DNA of 6,050 bases, from assembly GCA_003476475.1 (NCBI GenBank), contig DMUD01000082.1, forward strand, positions 1-6,050, read 5' to 3'. This document shows positions 1-5,954 of this stretch, piece by piece (within the stretch, counting starts at the first letter, position 1; every line of letters begins with the position of its first letter). Under the pieces are notes generated by a model, which was given only the letters and a program-made list of their open reading frames with translations, was not told the DNA's origin and ran no database searches. A program made the translations under genes and the position numbers. This DNA is from Cytophagales bacterium (GTDB taxonomy: Bacteria; Bacteroidota; Bacteroidia; Cytophagales; UBA9547).

Positions 1-515
1 TCTGTTGAATTAAAATCTATCCTTCCACGGTTGGCCGTATTGGCAAAAATCTTGCTCAATTTTTGACCTGGAGCAACTGCTTTGAATTCATCATAAAAAA
101 TGCTGGAAAATTTTTGCTGTGAAGTACTTTGTTTTGCCTCTGCACGGGAAAGTGCTGTCAAAAACTTTGAATCATTAGCGTTGTTCCCGGCCATGCCTTT
201 CATCAATTCATTTGGGGAAACTTCAAGCACTACGTGCATTCCACCCAAAAGGTCGAGACCAAGTTGAAGTTCGCTCTTCTTTATCTCCTCATATGTGTAT
301 TCTTTACCTAATAAATTGAAAACTGGTTCTTTCCAAACCGAGTCAAGATATTTTTGCTTTTTGGCAAAATCAACATTTCCAGAAGCATCTATCGCAGCTT
401 TTGTCGCCTTATCTTGCACATTGCTTGAAATGAGCGAAAACGACAAAAAATAAATAGACAATAAAGAAACTAGAATAGTTAGGGTGACGATACCCCATTT
501 GTATGGAATTTTCAT
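1..515 (-). CDS. secDF: SecDF protein-export membrane protein, N-terminal part (cut by window edge)
   Basis: Partial gene: 171 codons from the ATG at 515-513 run off the left edge without a stop. SecD and SecF form the proton-driven accessory complex of the Sec translocon; in Bacteroidota they are usually fused into one protein of about 1000 residues, so the fusion is inferred, as only the SecD start is visible. Seen: a first membrane segment at about residues 7-28 (WGIVTLTILVSLLSIYF), then a periplasmic stretch with KYLDSVWKEPVFNLLG, then the SecD signature ELQLGLDLLGGMHVVLEVSP at about residues 76-95, and further on FANTANRGRIDFNS, which also matches the family. The usual GLDLxGG motif is intact. 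No Shine-Dalgarno is seen. A weak promoter-like pair (TTG, 22 bases, TATCTTTA at 533-526) lies just ahead of the start. Identification is firm; total length is unknown. Confidence 0.95.
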   Translation of the reverse strand, partial: MKIPYKWGIVTLTILVSLLSIYFLSFSLISSNVQDKATKAAIDASGNVDFAKKQKYLDSVWKEPVFNLLGKEYTYEEIKKSELQLGLDLLGGMHVVLEVSPNELMKGMAGNNANDSKFLTALSRAEAKQSTSQQKFSSIFYDEFKAVAPGQKLSKIFANTANRGRIDFNST

Positions 516-563
516 AAATAATGAATAAAGATAAATTAATGTTTACTATTTAATACAAACCTC

Positions 564-599
564 AAAAAATGGCATATCTATGGTGCATGAGGAGATATG
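564..599 (-). terminator. Weak hairpin plus T-run after the 102-residue small gene
   Basis: Read on the minus strand, CATATCT (599-593) can pair with AGATATG (579-573) across a 13-base loop, followed after three bases by six T (569-564). The stop codon of the small gene at 578-886 lies in the second arm. The stem is short and AT-rich, so termination may be inefficient; secDF starts only 49 bases beyond the T-run and could receive read-through. Confidence 0.3.
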
Positions 600-886
600 A
601 GGCATACAAGCAATATTTTTAAAAGCCTGTCGAAAAAATTTGAAACAAATCTGATAGGTGCGGCATCAAAAAAGGAAACACTTTTTGATGTGGAAATAAA
701 TAAAAAAGGAGTGACAAGTTTGATATCTGCAAAAGGTACAACCGCATGAGAAGAGGCTACCTGCACCTTAGTTTGTGCTTCTTTTTTGTCTTTAAATTGA
801 TGAGTGAGGTTGGTGTAATCAACCTGACCTGCCCACAAAACCGTGAGAAGAAATGTTAGAGAAACTATAAAGGAAAGGTTTTTCAA
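578..886 (-). CDS. Small exported or membrane-anchored protein of unknown function, 102 residues
   Basis: I do not recognise this protein. The open frame extends up to a GTG at 943, but a near-perfect Bacteroidota promoter (-7 box at 909-902) lies inside that extension, so translation most likely starts at the TTG at 886-884, about 16 bases after the box. There is no ATG in the frame. From that start the N-terminus is LKNLSFIVSLTFLLTVLWAG: a lysine, then a hydrophobic stretch ending in small residues, like an uncleaved anchor or a signal peptide. The middle is polar and charged (HQFKDKKEAQTK), then come valine-rich and phenylalanine-rich parts, and a hydrophobic C-terminus ending LVCLISPHAP. 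Bacteroidota genomes carry many small secreted proteins with similar Pro/Ala-ending tails, but this likeness is from memory and unchecked. It lies 62 bases upstream of secDF on the same strand. The promoter and the signal-like start argue for a real gene. Confidence 0.6.
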   Translation of the reverse strand: MKNLSFIVSLTFLLTVLWAGQVDYTNLTHQFKDKKEAQTKVQVASSHAVVPFADIKLVTPFLFISTSKSVSFFDAAPIRFVSNFFDRLLKILLVCLISPHAP

Positions 887-901
887 TTTGCTAGATTGTT
901 G

Positions 902-929
902 CAAAATTAGACAAAGAGAATTAAAACAA
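902..929 (-). promoter_or_regulatory. Bacteroidota-type promoter for the 102-residue small gene
   Basis: On the minus strand TTG (929-927) is followed after exactly 17 bases by TAATTTTG (909-902), a perfect match to TAnnTTTG. This is the -33/-7 form used by the primary sigma factor in Bacteroidota. Transcription would begin near 896-898, leaving a leader of roughly 10 bases before the TTG start at 886. Confidence 0.65.
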
Positions 930-939
930 AAAACGCCAC

Positions 940-1152
940 TCACACTGACCTACTTAAAACAAGACACCAAATCCACTTTTTTGCCTTTTTGATCGGTAAC
1001 GTGTTTACAACCAACACTTTTTCAATACATGAAGAAGCAATATCCAAAACCACTGTTTTTTCCTGAATTGCACCTTTATTAAAAAAAGGAATCCACGATT
1101 CTAAATTGTGAGGTAGAATTTGAACAACTACCCCATTCTGTCTTAAAAATAT
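940..1152 (-). pseudogene. 70-codon open frame, possibly a frameshifted small gene
   Basis: An open frame of 70 sense codons ends at TGA 942-940, immediately before the promoter of the next minus-strand gene. The translation looks protein-like: it includes LRQNGVVVQILPHNLESWIP near the start, then EKTVVLDIASSCIEKVLVVN, and ends in a basic part KKAKKW. I do not recognise it. There is no usable start codon near its N-terminus; the in-frame stop TAA at 1155-1153 lies directly upstream. In the adjacent frame a TTG at 1160-1158 begins MIKYF and then stops inside a run of five T (1149-1145). One extra T in that run would join TTG-ATT-AAA-TAT-TTT to TTA-AGA-CAG and give a 73-residue protein. So this may be a gene broken by a one-base deletion, a sequencing error, or a chance open frame. 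A chance frame of this length is not very rare in AT-rich DNA. Confidence 0.3.
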
Positions 1153-1289
1153 TTAATCAAGTCCTATATTTACCAAAATCTTGCAAAAGAATAACTTTTA
1201 GCTTGCATAGTTCTGTTAACTAATTAGTCTATTTGTAAGAATTCATTTGGATTTAAGCATTTTAACGGATTACCTTCAAAAGCATAGCT
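944..1289. other. Intergenic stretch between the small minus-strand genes and the glycosyltransferase
   Basis: The left part (to 1152) is covered by the questionable 70-codon minus-strand frame. The remaining 137 bases are AT-rich with no hairpin terminator, RNA gene or repeat that I can see. On the plus strand a weak promoter-like pair exists: TTG at 1203-1205 and TCTATTTG at 1228-1235 (one mismatch, 22-base spacing), which could serve the glycosyltransferase starting at 1290. Confidence 0.4.
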
Positions 1290-2198
1290 TTGGTTATATT
1301 CGATGTCATAGTTCCCACTTTCAATAACAAAGAAGAATTATTGAAGTGCCTAAGTGGCTTTTCAAAACAAACTCTTCCTCCCAGCGACTTTCGTGTGTTT
1401 GTTTGCCTCGATGGTTCAACTGATGGTAGCAAAGAAGCCCTCGAAAGCTATTATCCTTTTGAAATTATGGTGTTGGAACATCCCGACAAAAAAAATCATG
1501 GTCGCAATGCCACCCGAAACCTGGCATTGAATCACCTTGACTCCCAGTTTGTACTGTTTTTCGATAGCGACCTTGTCCCTTATCCCTATTTACTTGAAAA
1601 TCATTTCAAGCTTTTAAGAGACCGCACTTGTATTTCTATGGGCAATGTCGATTACTTGAACAAAGAGGAAAACGATTGGGCATTGTACACAAGCAATCGT
1701 GGATACAACAAATTTAGACCCATGGCATTAATGCCCATAGAGTATTTAAACATGGGAAACGTGGCTCTTTCTACTCATTTTCTATTAGAATTGGGCGGAA
1801 TGGACGAAAAACTCAAATATTATGGTGGCGACGATACCGAACTTTCACTGAGGATTGAAATGCAAAAACCCACTATTGTCATTAATAACGCACAAGCAAG
1901 AGGACATTGTATTCTGACTAAAACACTAGAGCAAGGATTGTTACAAACAGAAGAATTTGGAAGAATAAACTTAAAATATATTGAAAAAAAATACACAAAT
2001 TCTAAAAAAGTGTTCGGCCTAGGTTTGATGTCGGGCAAAAATGCCTTTGCCATTACCTATCGTGCCATTTTGAACCGATTTTTATATGTTATCATTAAAA
2101 AAACATTACCTTATTTGCCTAGTTATTTAAAAATATATTCAATTCACTATTTAGTGGCATATCGACTTTTTAAAGGCTACCAAAGCAGTACAACCTAA
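1290..2198 (+). CDS. Family 2 (GT-A) glycosyltransferase
   Basis: Predicted enzyme of 302 residues that transfers a sugar from a nucleotide-sugar donor to a glycan or lipid acceptor on the cytoplasmic side. Seen in order: the nucleotide-binding first strand VIVPTFNN (residues 6-13), LDGSTDGS (40-47), HGRNATRN (70-77), the metal-binding DxD motif as FFDSDL (90-95), a second part MGNVALST (155-162), and LGGMDEKLKYYGGDDTELSL (168-187), where GGDD plus E fits the catalytic-base region of the family with a galactosyltransferase-like C-terminal part. After residue about 250 come basic and hydrophobic helices, possibly membrane-associating, with no clear transmembrane span. The start is TTG at 1290-1292: the frame is closed by TAA at 1263 and the first strand begins six residues later, so little shift is possible. 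The next gene, an alpha-oxoamine synthase, lies 79 bases downstream with its own promoter. Donor and acceptor cannot be read from sequence. Confidence 0.9.
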   Translation: MVIFDVIVPTFNNKEELLKCLSGFSKQTLPPSDFRVFVCLDGSTDGSKEALESYYPFEIMVLEHPDKKNHGRNATRNLALNHLDSQFVLFFDSDLVPYPYLLENHFKLLRDRTCISMGNVDYLNKEENDWALYTSNRGYNKFRPMALMPIEYLNMGNVALSTHFLLELGGMDEKLKYYGGDDTELSLRIEMQKPTIVINNAQARGHCILTKTLEQGLLQTEEFGRINLKYIEKKYTNSKKVFGLGLMSGKNAFAITYRAILNRFLYVIIKKTLPYLPSYLKIYSIHYLVAYRLFKGYQSSTT

Positions 2199-2207
2199 GG
2201 TTTGGTT

Positions 2208-2238
2208 TTGCCTTAAAACAATTAATACCTTAACTTTG
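2208..2238 (+). promoter_or_regulatory. Bacteroidota-type promoter of the alpha-oxoamine synthase
   Basis: TTG (2208-2210), 20 bases, then TAACTTTG (2231-2238), a perfect TAnnTTTG box. Transcription would begin around 2242-2246. The TTG inside the box is in frame with the gene downstream and could be mistaken for its start codon. A start there would lie upstream of the transcript, so the box decides the start in favour of GTG 2278. Confidence 0.7.
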
Positions 2239-2277
2239 ACCCATATATCAACATTACTTCTCAAAAAAATCAAAAAA

Positions 2278-3522
2278 GTGGACATTTTCGAGCGGATTCA
2301 AAAAAACAGAGGCCCTTTAGGCCAACATTCAAAATTAGCACACGGTTATTTCGCCTTCCCTAAATTGGAAGGTGAACTAGGGCCAAGAATGATGTTCAGA
2401 GGAAAAGAAGTGCTAAACTGGAGTTTGAATAACTATTTAGGATTGGCCAATCACCCAGAAATCCGCAAGGCCGATGCCGATGCTGCCCAATTTTATGGCA
2501 TGGCTTACCCTATGGGAGCCCGAATGATGTCTGGAAACACCAACCAACACGAACACTTGGAAGCCGATTTGGCCACTTTTGTAGGAAAGGAAGATTCATT
2601 TCTAATTAATTATGGTTACCAAGCCATGGTTTCTGTAATCGATTCTTTGGTTTCGAGGCACGACGTAATTGTGTACGATGCTGAATCACATGCTTGTATC
2701 ATTGATGGCGTACGTTTACACATGGGCAAGCGCTTTGTTTTTGCGCACAACGACATGGAAAGTCTTGAAAAGCAGCTTCAACATGCCGAAAAAGTAGTTC
2801 AAGAAACAAATGGTGGAATATTGGTCATTACAGAAGGCGTATTTGGCATGGCAGGTGATTTAGGAAAACTTGACGAAGTAGTTGCCTTGAAAAACAAATA
2901 CCGTTTCCGACTTTTGGTGGACGATGCACATGGTTTTGGCACTATGGGTAAAACAGGTGCTGGTACAGGCGAGCATTTTGGCATACAAGACGAAATTGAC
3001 GTGTACTTCTCTACATTTGCCAAATCAATGGCAGGCATTGGCGGTTTCATTGCCAGCAACGAACAAGTAATTGAATACCTAAAATACAACATGCGCTCAC
3101 AGACATTTGCTAAAGCATTGCCAATGCCTATGGTTTTGGGAGCTCAAAAACGTTTAGACCTATTAAAATCTCGTCCAGAACTGCGCGACCAACTTTGGAC
3201 CATTGTGCATGCGCTACAAAGTGGCCTCAAAGAAGCTGGTTTCAACATTGGAAAAACCGAATCGCCAGTAACGCCTGTGTATGTGCAAGGTGGAAACGAA
3301 GAAGCCATGAACATCATAATTGACCTTCGTGAAAACCATGCTATATTCTGTTCTGTAGTGGCCTACCCTGTGGTACCAAAAGGAGTCATAATGCTCAGAA
3401 TCATTCCTACAGCCTCACATACCTTGGCCGATGTGGAAACGACAATATCTGCCTTCAAAAAAGTAAGTGAAAAATTGAAATCGGGTGCATACATGAACTC
3501 CAAAAATACGTCAGTTGCCTAA
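2278..3522 (+). CDS. PLP-dependent alpha-oxoamine synthase (serine palmitoyltransferase / glycine C-acetyltransferase type)
   Basis: Enzyme of 414 residues from the fold-type I alpha-oxoamine synthase family, which condenses an amino acid with an acyl thioester and releases CO2. Seen: NWSLNNYLGLANHPEIR near residues 48-64, GARMMSGNTNQHEHLE, YDAESHACIIDG with the cofactor-stacking His138, DDAHGFG with Asp215 and His218 for the PLP ring, and the Schiff-base Lys249 in STFAKSMAGIGGF. The C-terminal RIIPTASHT also fits. All catalytic residues are present and the length is normal. The start is taken as GTG 2278: the promoter box at 2231-2238 covers the upstream TTG, and the resulting MDIFERI start suits the family. 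The family covers KBL, BioF, serine palmitoyltransferase and cysteate acyltransferases. This Bacteroidota subgroup is commonly labelled by any of these names, and substrate cannot be settled here. A sphingolipid or sulfonolipid role is plausible inference. The gene lies between a glycosyltransferase and a histone-like gene, with no biotin or threonine-degradation partner in view. Confidence 0.9.
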   Translation: MDIFERIQKNRGPLGQHSKLAHGYFAFPKLEGELGPRMMFRGKEVLNWSLNNYLGLANHPEIRKADADAAQFYGMAYPMGARMMSGNTNQHEHLEADLATFVGKEDSFLINYGYQAMVSVIDSLVSRHDVIVYDAESHACIIDGVRLHMGKRFVFAHNDMESLEKQLQHAEKVVQETNGGILVITEGVFGMAGDLGKLDEVVALKNKYRFRLLVDDAHGFGTMGKTGAGTGEHFGIQDEIDVYFSTFAKSMAGIGGFIASNEQVIEYLKYNMRSQTFAKALPMPMVLGAQKRLDLLKSRPELRDQLWTIVHALQSGLKEAGFNIGKTESPVTPVYVQGGNEEAMNIIIDLRENHAIFCSVVAYPVVPKGVIMLRIIPTASHTLADVETTISAFKKVSEKLKSGAYMNSKNTSVA

Positions 3523-3556
3523 TAGTAAGGTTTATTTTACATTTTCTTGAAAAATG

Positions 3557-3588
3557 TTGCTTTTTATAATTCGAAATCAATAATTTAG
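3557..3588 (+). promoter_or_regulatory. Probable promoter of the Hc1-like gene
   Basis: TTG (3557-3559), 21 bases, then TAATTTAG (3581-3588), which matches TAnnTTTG except at the seventh base. It would give a leader of roughly 35 bases before the ATG at 3628. No hairpin terminator separates it from the upstream alpha-oxoamine synthase, so read-through is also possible. Confidence 0.45.
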
Positions 3589-3627
3589 CATTTAATTAAA
3601 ACATCAATACCTAAATGTATTTTTTGT

Positions 3628-3816
3628 ATGAAACGATTCGAGCAAATTAAAGATTTAGTGCTTTCACTTGAGGCTGACTTTGTGAAGTTCTATGACAAAG
3701 AAAATCAAGCAGCAGGAACACGAGTAAGAAAAGGATTGCAAGACCTTAAAAATTTATCTCAAGAAATTAGAATTGAGGTACAAAATTCAAAAACCGCATC
3801 CACTTCTAACAATTAG
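3628..3816 (+). CDS. Small histone H1-like protein (Hc1 family)
   Basis: Protein of 62 residues matching the short histone H1-like (Hc1) proteins found widely in Bacteroidota and named after the chlamydial DNA-condensing protein. Seen: MKRFEQIKDLVLSLEADFVK, then FYDKENQAAGTRVRKGLQDL, then KNLSQEIRIEVQNSK and a polar tail TASTSNN. It is predicted to be almost wholly helical. It lacks the long Lys/Ala-rich C-terminal tail that condenses DNA in chlamydial Hc1, so it is only the conserved N-terminal helical part. A DNA-binding or nucleoid role is therefore inferred from the family name and is weakly supported. The start is ATG 3628; a different frame or start is unlikely because the family begins at this MKRFEQIK. 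A strong hairpin terminator follows within 22 bases, suggesting its own short transcript. Confidence 0.85.
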   Translation: MKRFEQIKDLVLSLEADFVKFYDKENQAAGTRVRKGLQDLKNLSQEIRIEVQNSKTASTSNN

Positions 3817-3837
3817 TATTAACTTATCAAAAAATTC

Positions 3838-3864
3838 AAGGGAGAGCGTTGCTTTCCCTTTTTT
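3838..3864 (+). terminator. Intrinsic terminator after the Hc1-like gene
   Basis: AAGGGAGAGC (3838-3847) pairs with GCTTTCCCTT (3851-3860), ten pairs including one G-U, across a three-base loop GTT, and ends in six T (3859-3864). It lies 22 bases after the Hc1-like stop codon and ends 9 bases before the coaD start. Confidence 0.8.
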
Positions 3865-3873
3865 GTTTACACT

Positions 3874-4335
3874 ATGGCTATCCAACAAAAAATAGCAATG
3901 TTTCCAGGTTCTTTCGATCCTTTTACCAAAGGGCACTTAGACATTGTGAATCGTGGTAGCCTAATTTTCGACAAACTTATCATTGCCATTGGAAACAACA
4001 CGGCCAAACAAAGGTATTTTCCTATCGAGGTGATGAAACAAAAAATAGAATTAACTACAAGACAAAATCCTAGAATTGCTGTCGAAATATTTGAAGGCCT
4101 CACTTCAAATTTTGCCAAAGAAGTAGGTGCCAATTTCTTGTTACGCGGTCTTAGAAACACCACTGACTTTGAATACGAAAATACAATTGCGCAGGTAAAC
4201 AATTACTTGAACGAAGGTCTTGAAACGGTTTTTCTCATCACCAATCCCGAATACGCCTATATTAGTTCTACCATTGTAAGAGAAATACACCGCTACGGAG
4301 GCAATGTAGGAAAATTTCTGCCCTACCAGCTTTAA
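3874..4335 (+). CDS. coaD: Phosphopantetheine adenylyltransferase
   Basis: Enzyme of 153 residues that transfers AMP from ATP to 4'-phosphopantetheine to form dephospho-CoA, the penultimate step of coenzyme A synthesis, in the cytoplasm. Seen: the nucleotidyltransferase signature FPGSFDPFTKGHLDIV at residues 10-25 with the ATP-binding TKGH (18-21), LLRGLRNTTDFEYE with RGLR at 91-94, and the second signature ISSTIVREI at 130-138. Length is close to the family norm of about 160, and all key motifs are intact. The start ATG 3874 places the FPGSFDP motif at the usual distance. No Shine-Dalgarno and no TAnnTTTG promoter is seen between the terminator at 3838-3864 and the start, so its transcription is unclear (see findings). 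It converges on rplY with 69 bases between them. Confidence 0.97.
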   Translation: MAIQQKIAMFPGSFDPFTKGHLDIVNRGSLIFDKLIIAIGNNTAKQRYFPIEVMKQKIELTTRQNPRIAVEIFEGLTSNFAKEVGANFLLRGLRNTTDFEYENTIAQVNNYLNEGLETVFLITNPEYAYISSTIVREIHRYGGNVGKFLPYQL

Positions 4336-4347
4336 CCTATAAAGCTC

Positions 4348-4384
4348 AAAAAAATGGGGAAATCTTTATAAAGACCTCCCCATT
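4348..4384 (-). terminator. Strong intrinsic terminator of the prs-rplY unit
   Basis: On the minus strand AATGGGGA (4384-4377) pairs with TCCCCATT (4360-4353). The inner GG (4376-4375) faces TT (4362-4361) as G-U pairs, and the inner TCTTTATAAAGA folds on itself, giving a stem of about 15 pairs followed by seven T (4354-4348, partly shared with the stem). Read on the plus strand the G-U pairs become A-C mismatches and no T-run follows, so it serves rplY much better than coaD. Confidence 0.85.
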
Positions 4385-4404
4385 GTTAATCAAAACTATA
4401 ACTC

Positions 4405-4980
4405 TTACTTGGCTGCAGCTTCTTCCTTGCCTTTCAATGCACGAGGTACGGTCACAGTAGCAACTGGAATTGCGGGTGCATTTAAGACCTTGAAATTACC
4501 AGCAGGTATATCGCTTACCCTCACTGATTTAGACAAGTCAAGGTCGGTTACATCTACTTCAAGAAAAGAAGGTAGGTCTTCGGGAAGTGCAAGTACTTTT
4601 ATTTTTTCAACTTTCTGAACAAGTTTGCCACCTTTGGTCACACCCAAAGCAGTACCTTTAAAACGAATTGGCACTTCAATTTTCACTTTTTTATCATTGC
4701 GAATTAGAAGAAAATCGGCATGAAGCATCACATCACTAACTGGGTGAAACTGTGTAGCTTGTAAAAAGGCTTCATGAGTATCGCCTTCAATGTTCAACAA
4801 CACTTTGTACACATCTTGAGTGTACACAAGGGGACGAAACAAAATCATGGGAGAGTAAAAATGTATTTGCTCACTGCCACCATATAGCACACAAGGCACC
4901 ATTGCTTCCGCACGAAGATCTTTCGAATCTTTCTTACCGAGATTTGCTCTTTTATACCCTATAATCTCTACTGTTTTCAT
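4405..4980 (-). CDS. rplY: 50S ribosomal protein L25 / general stress protein CTC
   Basis: Protein of 191 residues of the long (CTC/TL5) form of bL25, which binds 5S rRNA in the large ribosomal subunit. Seen: an N-terminal L25 beta-barrel beginning MKTVEIIGYKRANLGKKDSK with VPCVLYGG at about residues 28-35, VLLNIEGDTHEAFLQ, and FHPVSDVMLHADFLLI, which corresponds to the family's HxDFxxV-like motif. This is followed by the C-terminal beta domain with IEVPIRFKGTALGVTKGGKL and LEVDVTDLDLSKSVRVSDIP, and a final Lys/Glu/Ala tail. Length is typical of Bacteroidota L25. The start is ATG at 4980. It follows prs by 33 bases with no promoter in between, so the two are most likely co-transcribed. The gene for peptidyl-tRNA hydrolase (pth), a frequent downstream neighbour of rplY, is absent; a terminator follows instead. 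Confidence 0.97.
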   Translation of the reverse strand: MKTVEIIGYKRANLGKKDSKDLRAEAMVPCVLYGGSEQIHFYSPMILFRPLVYTQDVYKVLLNIEGDTHEAFLQATQFHPVSDVMLHADFLLIRNDKKVKIEVPIRFKGTALGVTKGGKLVQKVEKIKVLALPEDLPSFLEVDVTDLDLSKSVRVSDIPAGNFKVLNAPAIPVATVTVPRALKGKEEAAAK

Positions 4981-5013
4981 TTTTAATTGATTTATGTGAA
5001 AAGAAATAATTTA

Positions 5014-5943
5014 CTAACCTATAAATAAAGAACTGATTGACTGATAATTGTGTGTCCTCATGATAGCATTGGCAAACAGTTCTGAAACGGAAAGCTGTTT
5101 AATTTTGGGAGAATTGCCTTTGAGAGGAATAGTATCTGTGACGACTAGTTCGGTCAAAACCGAATTACTTATGTTATCATAAGCATTTCCCGAAAGAACA
5201 GGATGAGTACATATTGCCCTTACTGATTTAGCTCCATTTTTCATGATGAGCTCTGCCGCTTTTGTCATTGTACCACCTGTATCTATCAAGTCATCTACCA
5301 AAATCACGTTAGCATCGGTCACATCGCCAATCAATTGCATTGAGGCTATCTCGTTAGCACGCTTTCTGTGTTTGTCGCAAACCACTAGGTCACAGTTCAA
5401 ATACTTGGCAAATCCACGTGCTCTTGCCACCCCTCCCACATCGGGTGAGGCTATAAGCAAGTTGTCAAGATTTAACGATTTGATGTATGGAACAAAAACC
5501 CATGCTCCATCCAAATGATCGACAGGAATATCGAAGAAACCTTGTATTTGACCAGCATGAAAATCACAAGCCATAATCCTATCTGCTTTGGCAAAAGAAA
5601 TAAGGTTTGCCACAAGTTTGGCGGCAATAGGAACACGTGGCTTGTCTTTTCTATCTTGCCTAGCGTAGCCAAAATAAGGGGTTACAACCGATACTGTTCC
5701 AGCAGAAGCACGGTGTGCGGCATCTACCATAAGCAAAAGCTCCATCAAATTGTCGGCTGGCGGAAATGTACTTTGTATGATAAATACGTCTGCACCTCGC
5801 ACAGACTCGTTGAAACTAATAGACAATTCTCCGTCGCTGAATCGGTTGATCGTAACTTCACCAAGTGGCTGACCAAGGTATTTGGCTATTTTCTCTGCCA
5901 GATAAAGAGATGCTGTACCTGAAAATACCTTAATTGTTGACAT
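5014..5943 (-). CDS. prs: Ribose-phosphate pyrophosphokinase (PRPP synthase)
   Basis: Enzyme of 309 residues making PRPP from ribose 5-phosphate and ATP, feeding purine, pyrimidine, NAD, histidine and tryptophan synthesis in the cytoplasm. Seen: INRFSDGELSI (residues 32-42), the catalytic flexible loop YFGYARQDRKDKPR (90-103), the metal/ATP-binding CDFHAGQIQGFF (126-137), PDVGGVARARGFAK (168-181), DKHRKRANE (191-199) and the PRPP-binding loop ILVDDLIDTGGTM (215-227). It is the class I form by length and motifs. DFHAGQ replaces the commoner DLHAGQ, a mild change. The start is ATG 5943, giving the usual N-terminus MSTIKVFSGTAS. It is preceded by a hairpin and tRNA-Gln on the same strand and followed by rplY after 33 bases. 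No clear TAnnTTTG promoter lies between tRNA and gene, so read-through from the tRNA transcript is possible. Confidence 0.98.
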   Translation of the reverse strand: MSTIKVFSGTASLYLAEKIAKYLGQPLGEVTINRFSDGELSISFNESVRGADVFIIQSTFPPADNLMELLLMVDAAHRASAGTVSVVTPYFGYARQDRKDKPRVPIAAKLVANLISFAKADRIMACDFHAGQIQGFFDIPVDHLDGAWVFVPYIKSLNLDNLLIASPDVGGVARARGFAKYLNCDLVVCDKHRKRANEIASMQLIGDVTDANVILVDDLIDTGGTMTKAAELIMKNGAKSVRAICTHPVLSGNAYDNISNSVLTELVVTDTIPLKGNSPKIKQLSVSELFANAIMRTHNYQSISSLFIG

Positions 5944-5954
5944 ATTGTTTAAAT

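Noticed and set aside
1165..1210. Minus-strand reading KLKVILLQD, which resembles the start of ribosomal protein L9
   Set aside because: It has CTA instead of a start codon before KVILLQD, ends at a TGA six codons later, and nothing in other frames continues like L9.
2199..2235. AAGG...CCTT pairing after the glycosyltransferase as a terminator
   Set aside because: Only about four pairs and no T-run follow, and the bases belong to the downstream promoter.
2799..3092. Minus-strand open frame inside the alpha-oxoamine synthase
   Set aside because: It is a Cys/Ser/Pro-rich shadow of a well-supported gene on the other strand.
3618..3630. TA followed by six T and G just before the Hc1-like ATG, as a -7 box
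   Set aside because: It is one base too long for TAnnTTTG and would place the transcript start after the ATG; the pair at 3557-3588 fits better.
4409..4618. Plus-strand open frame inside rplY
   Set aside because: It is antisense to a clearly conserved gene and has no recognisable motif or promoter.
5515..5922. Plus-strand open frame of 135 codons inside prs
   Set aside because: It is a shadow of the strongly conserved prs frame, and its translation has no protein-like pattern.
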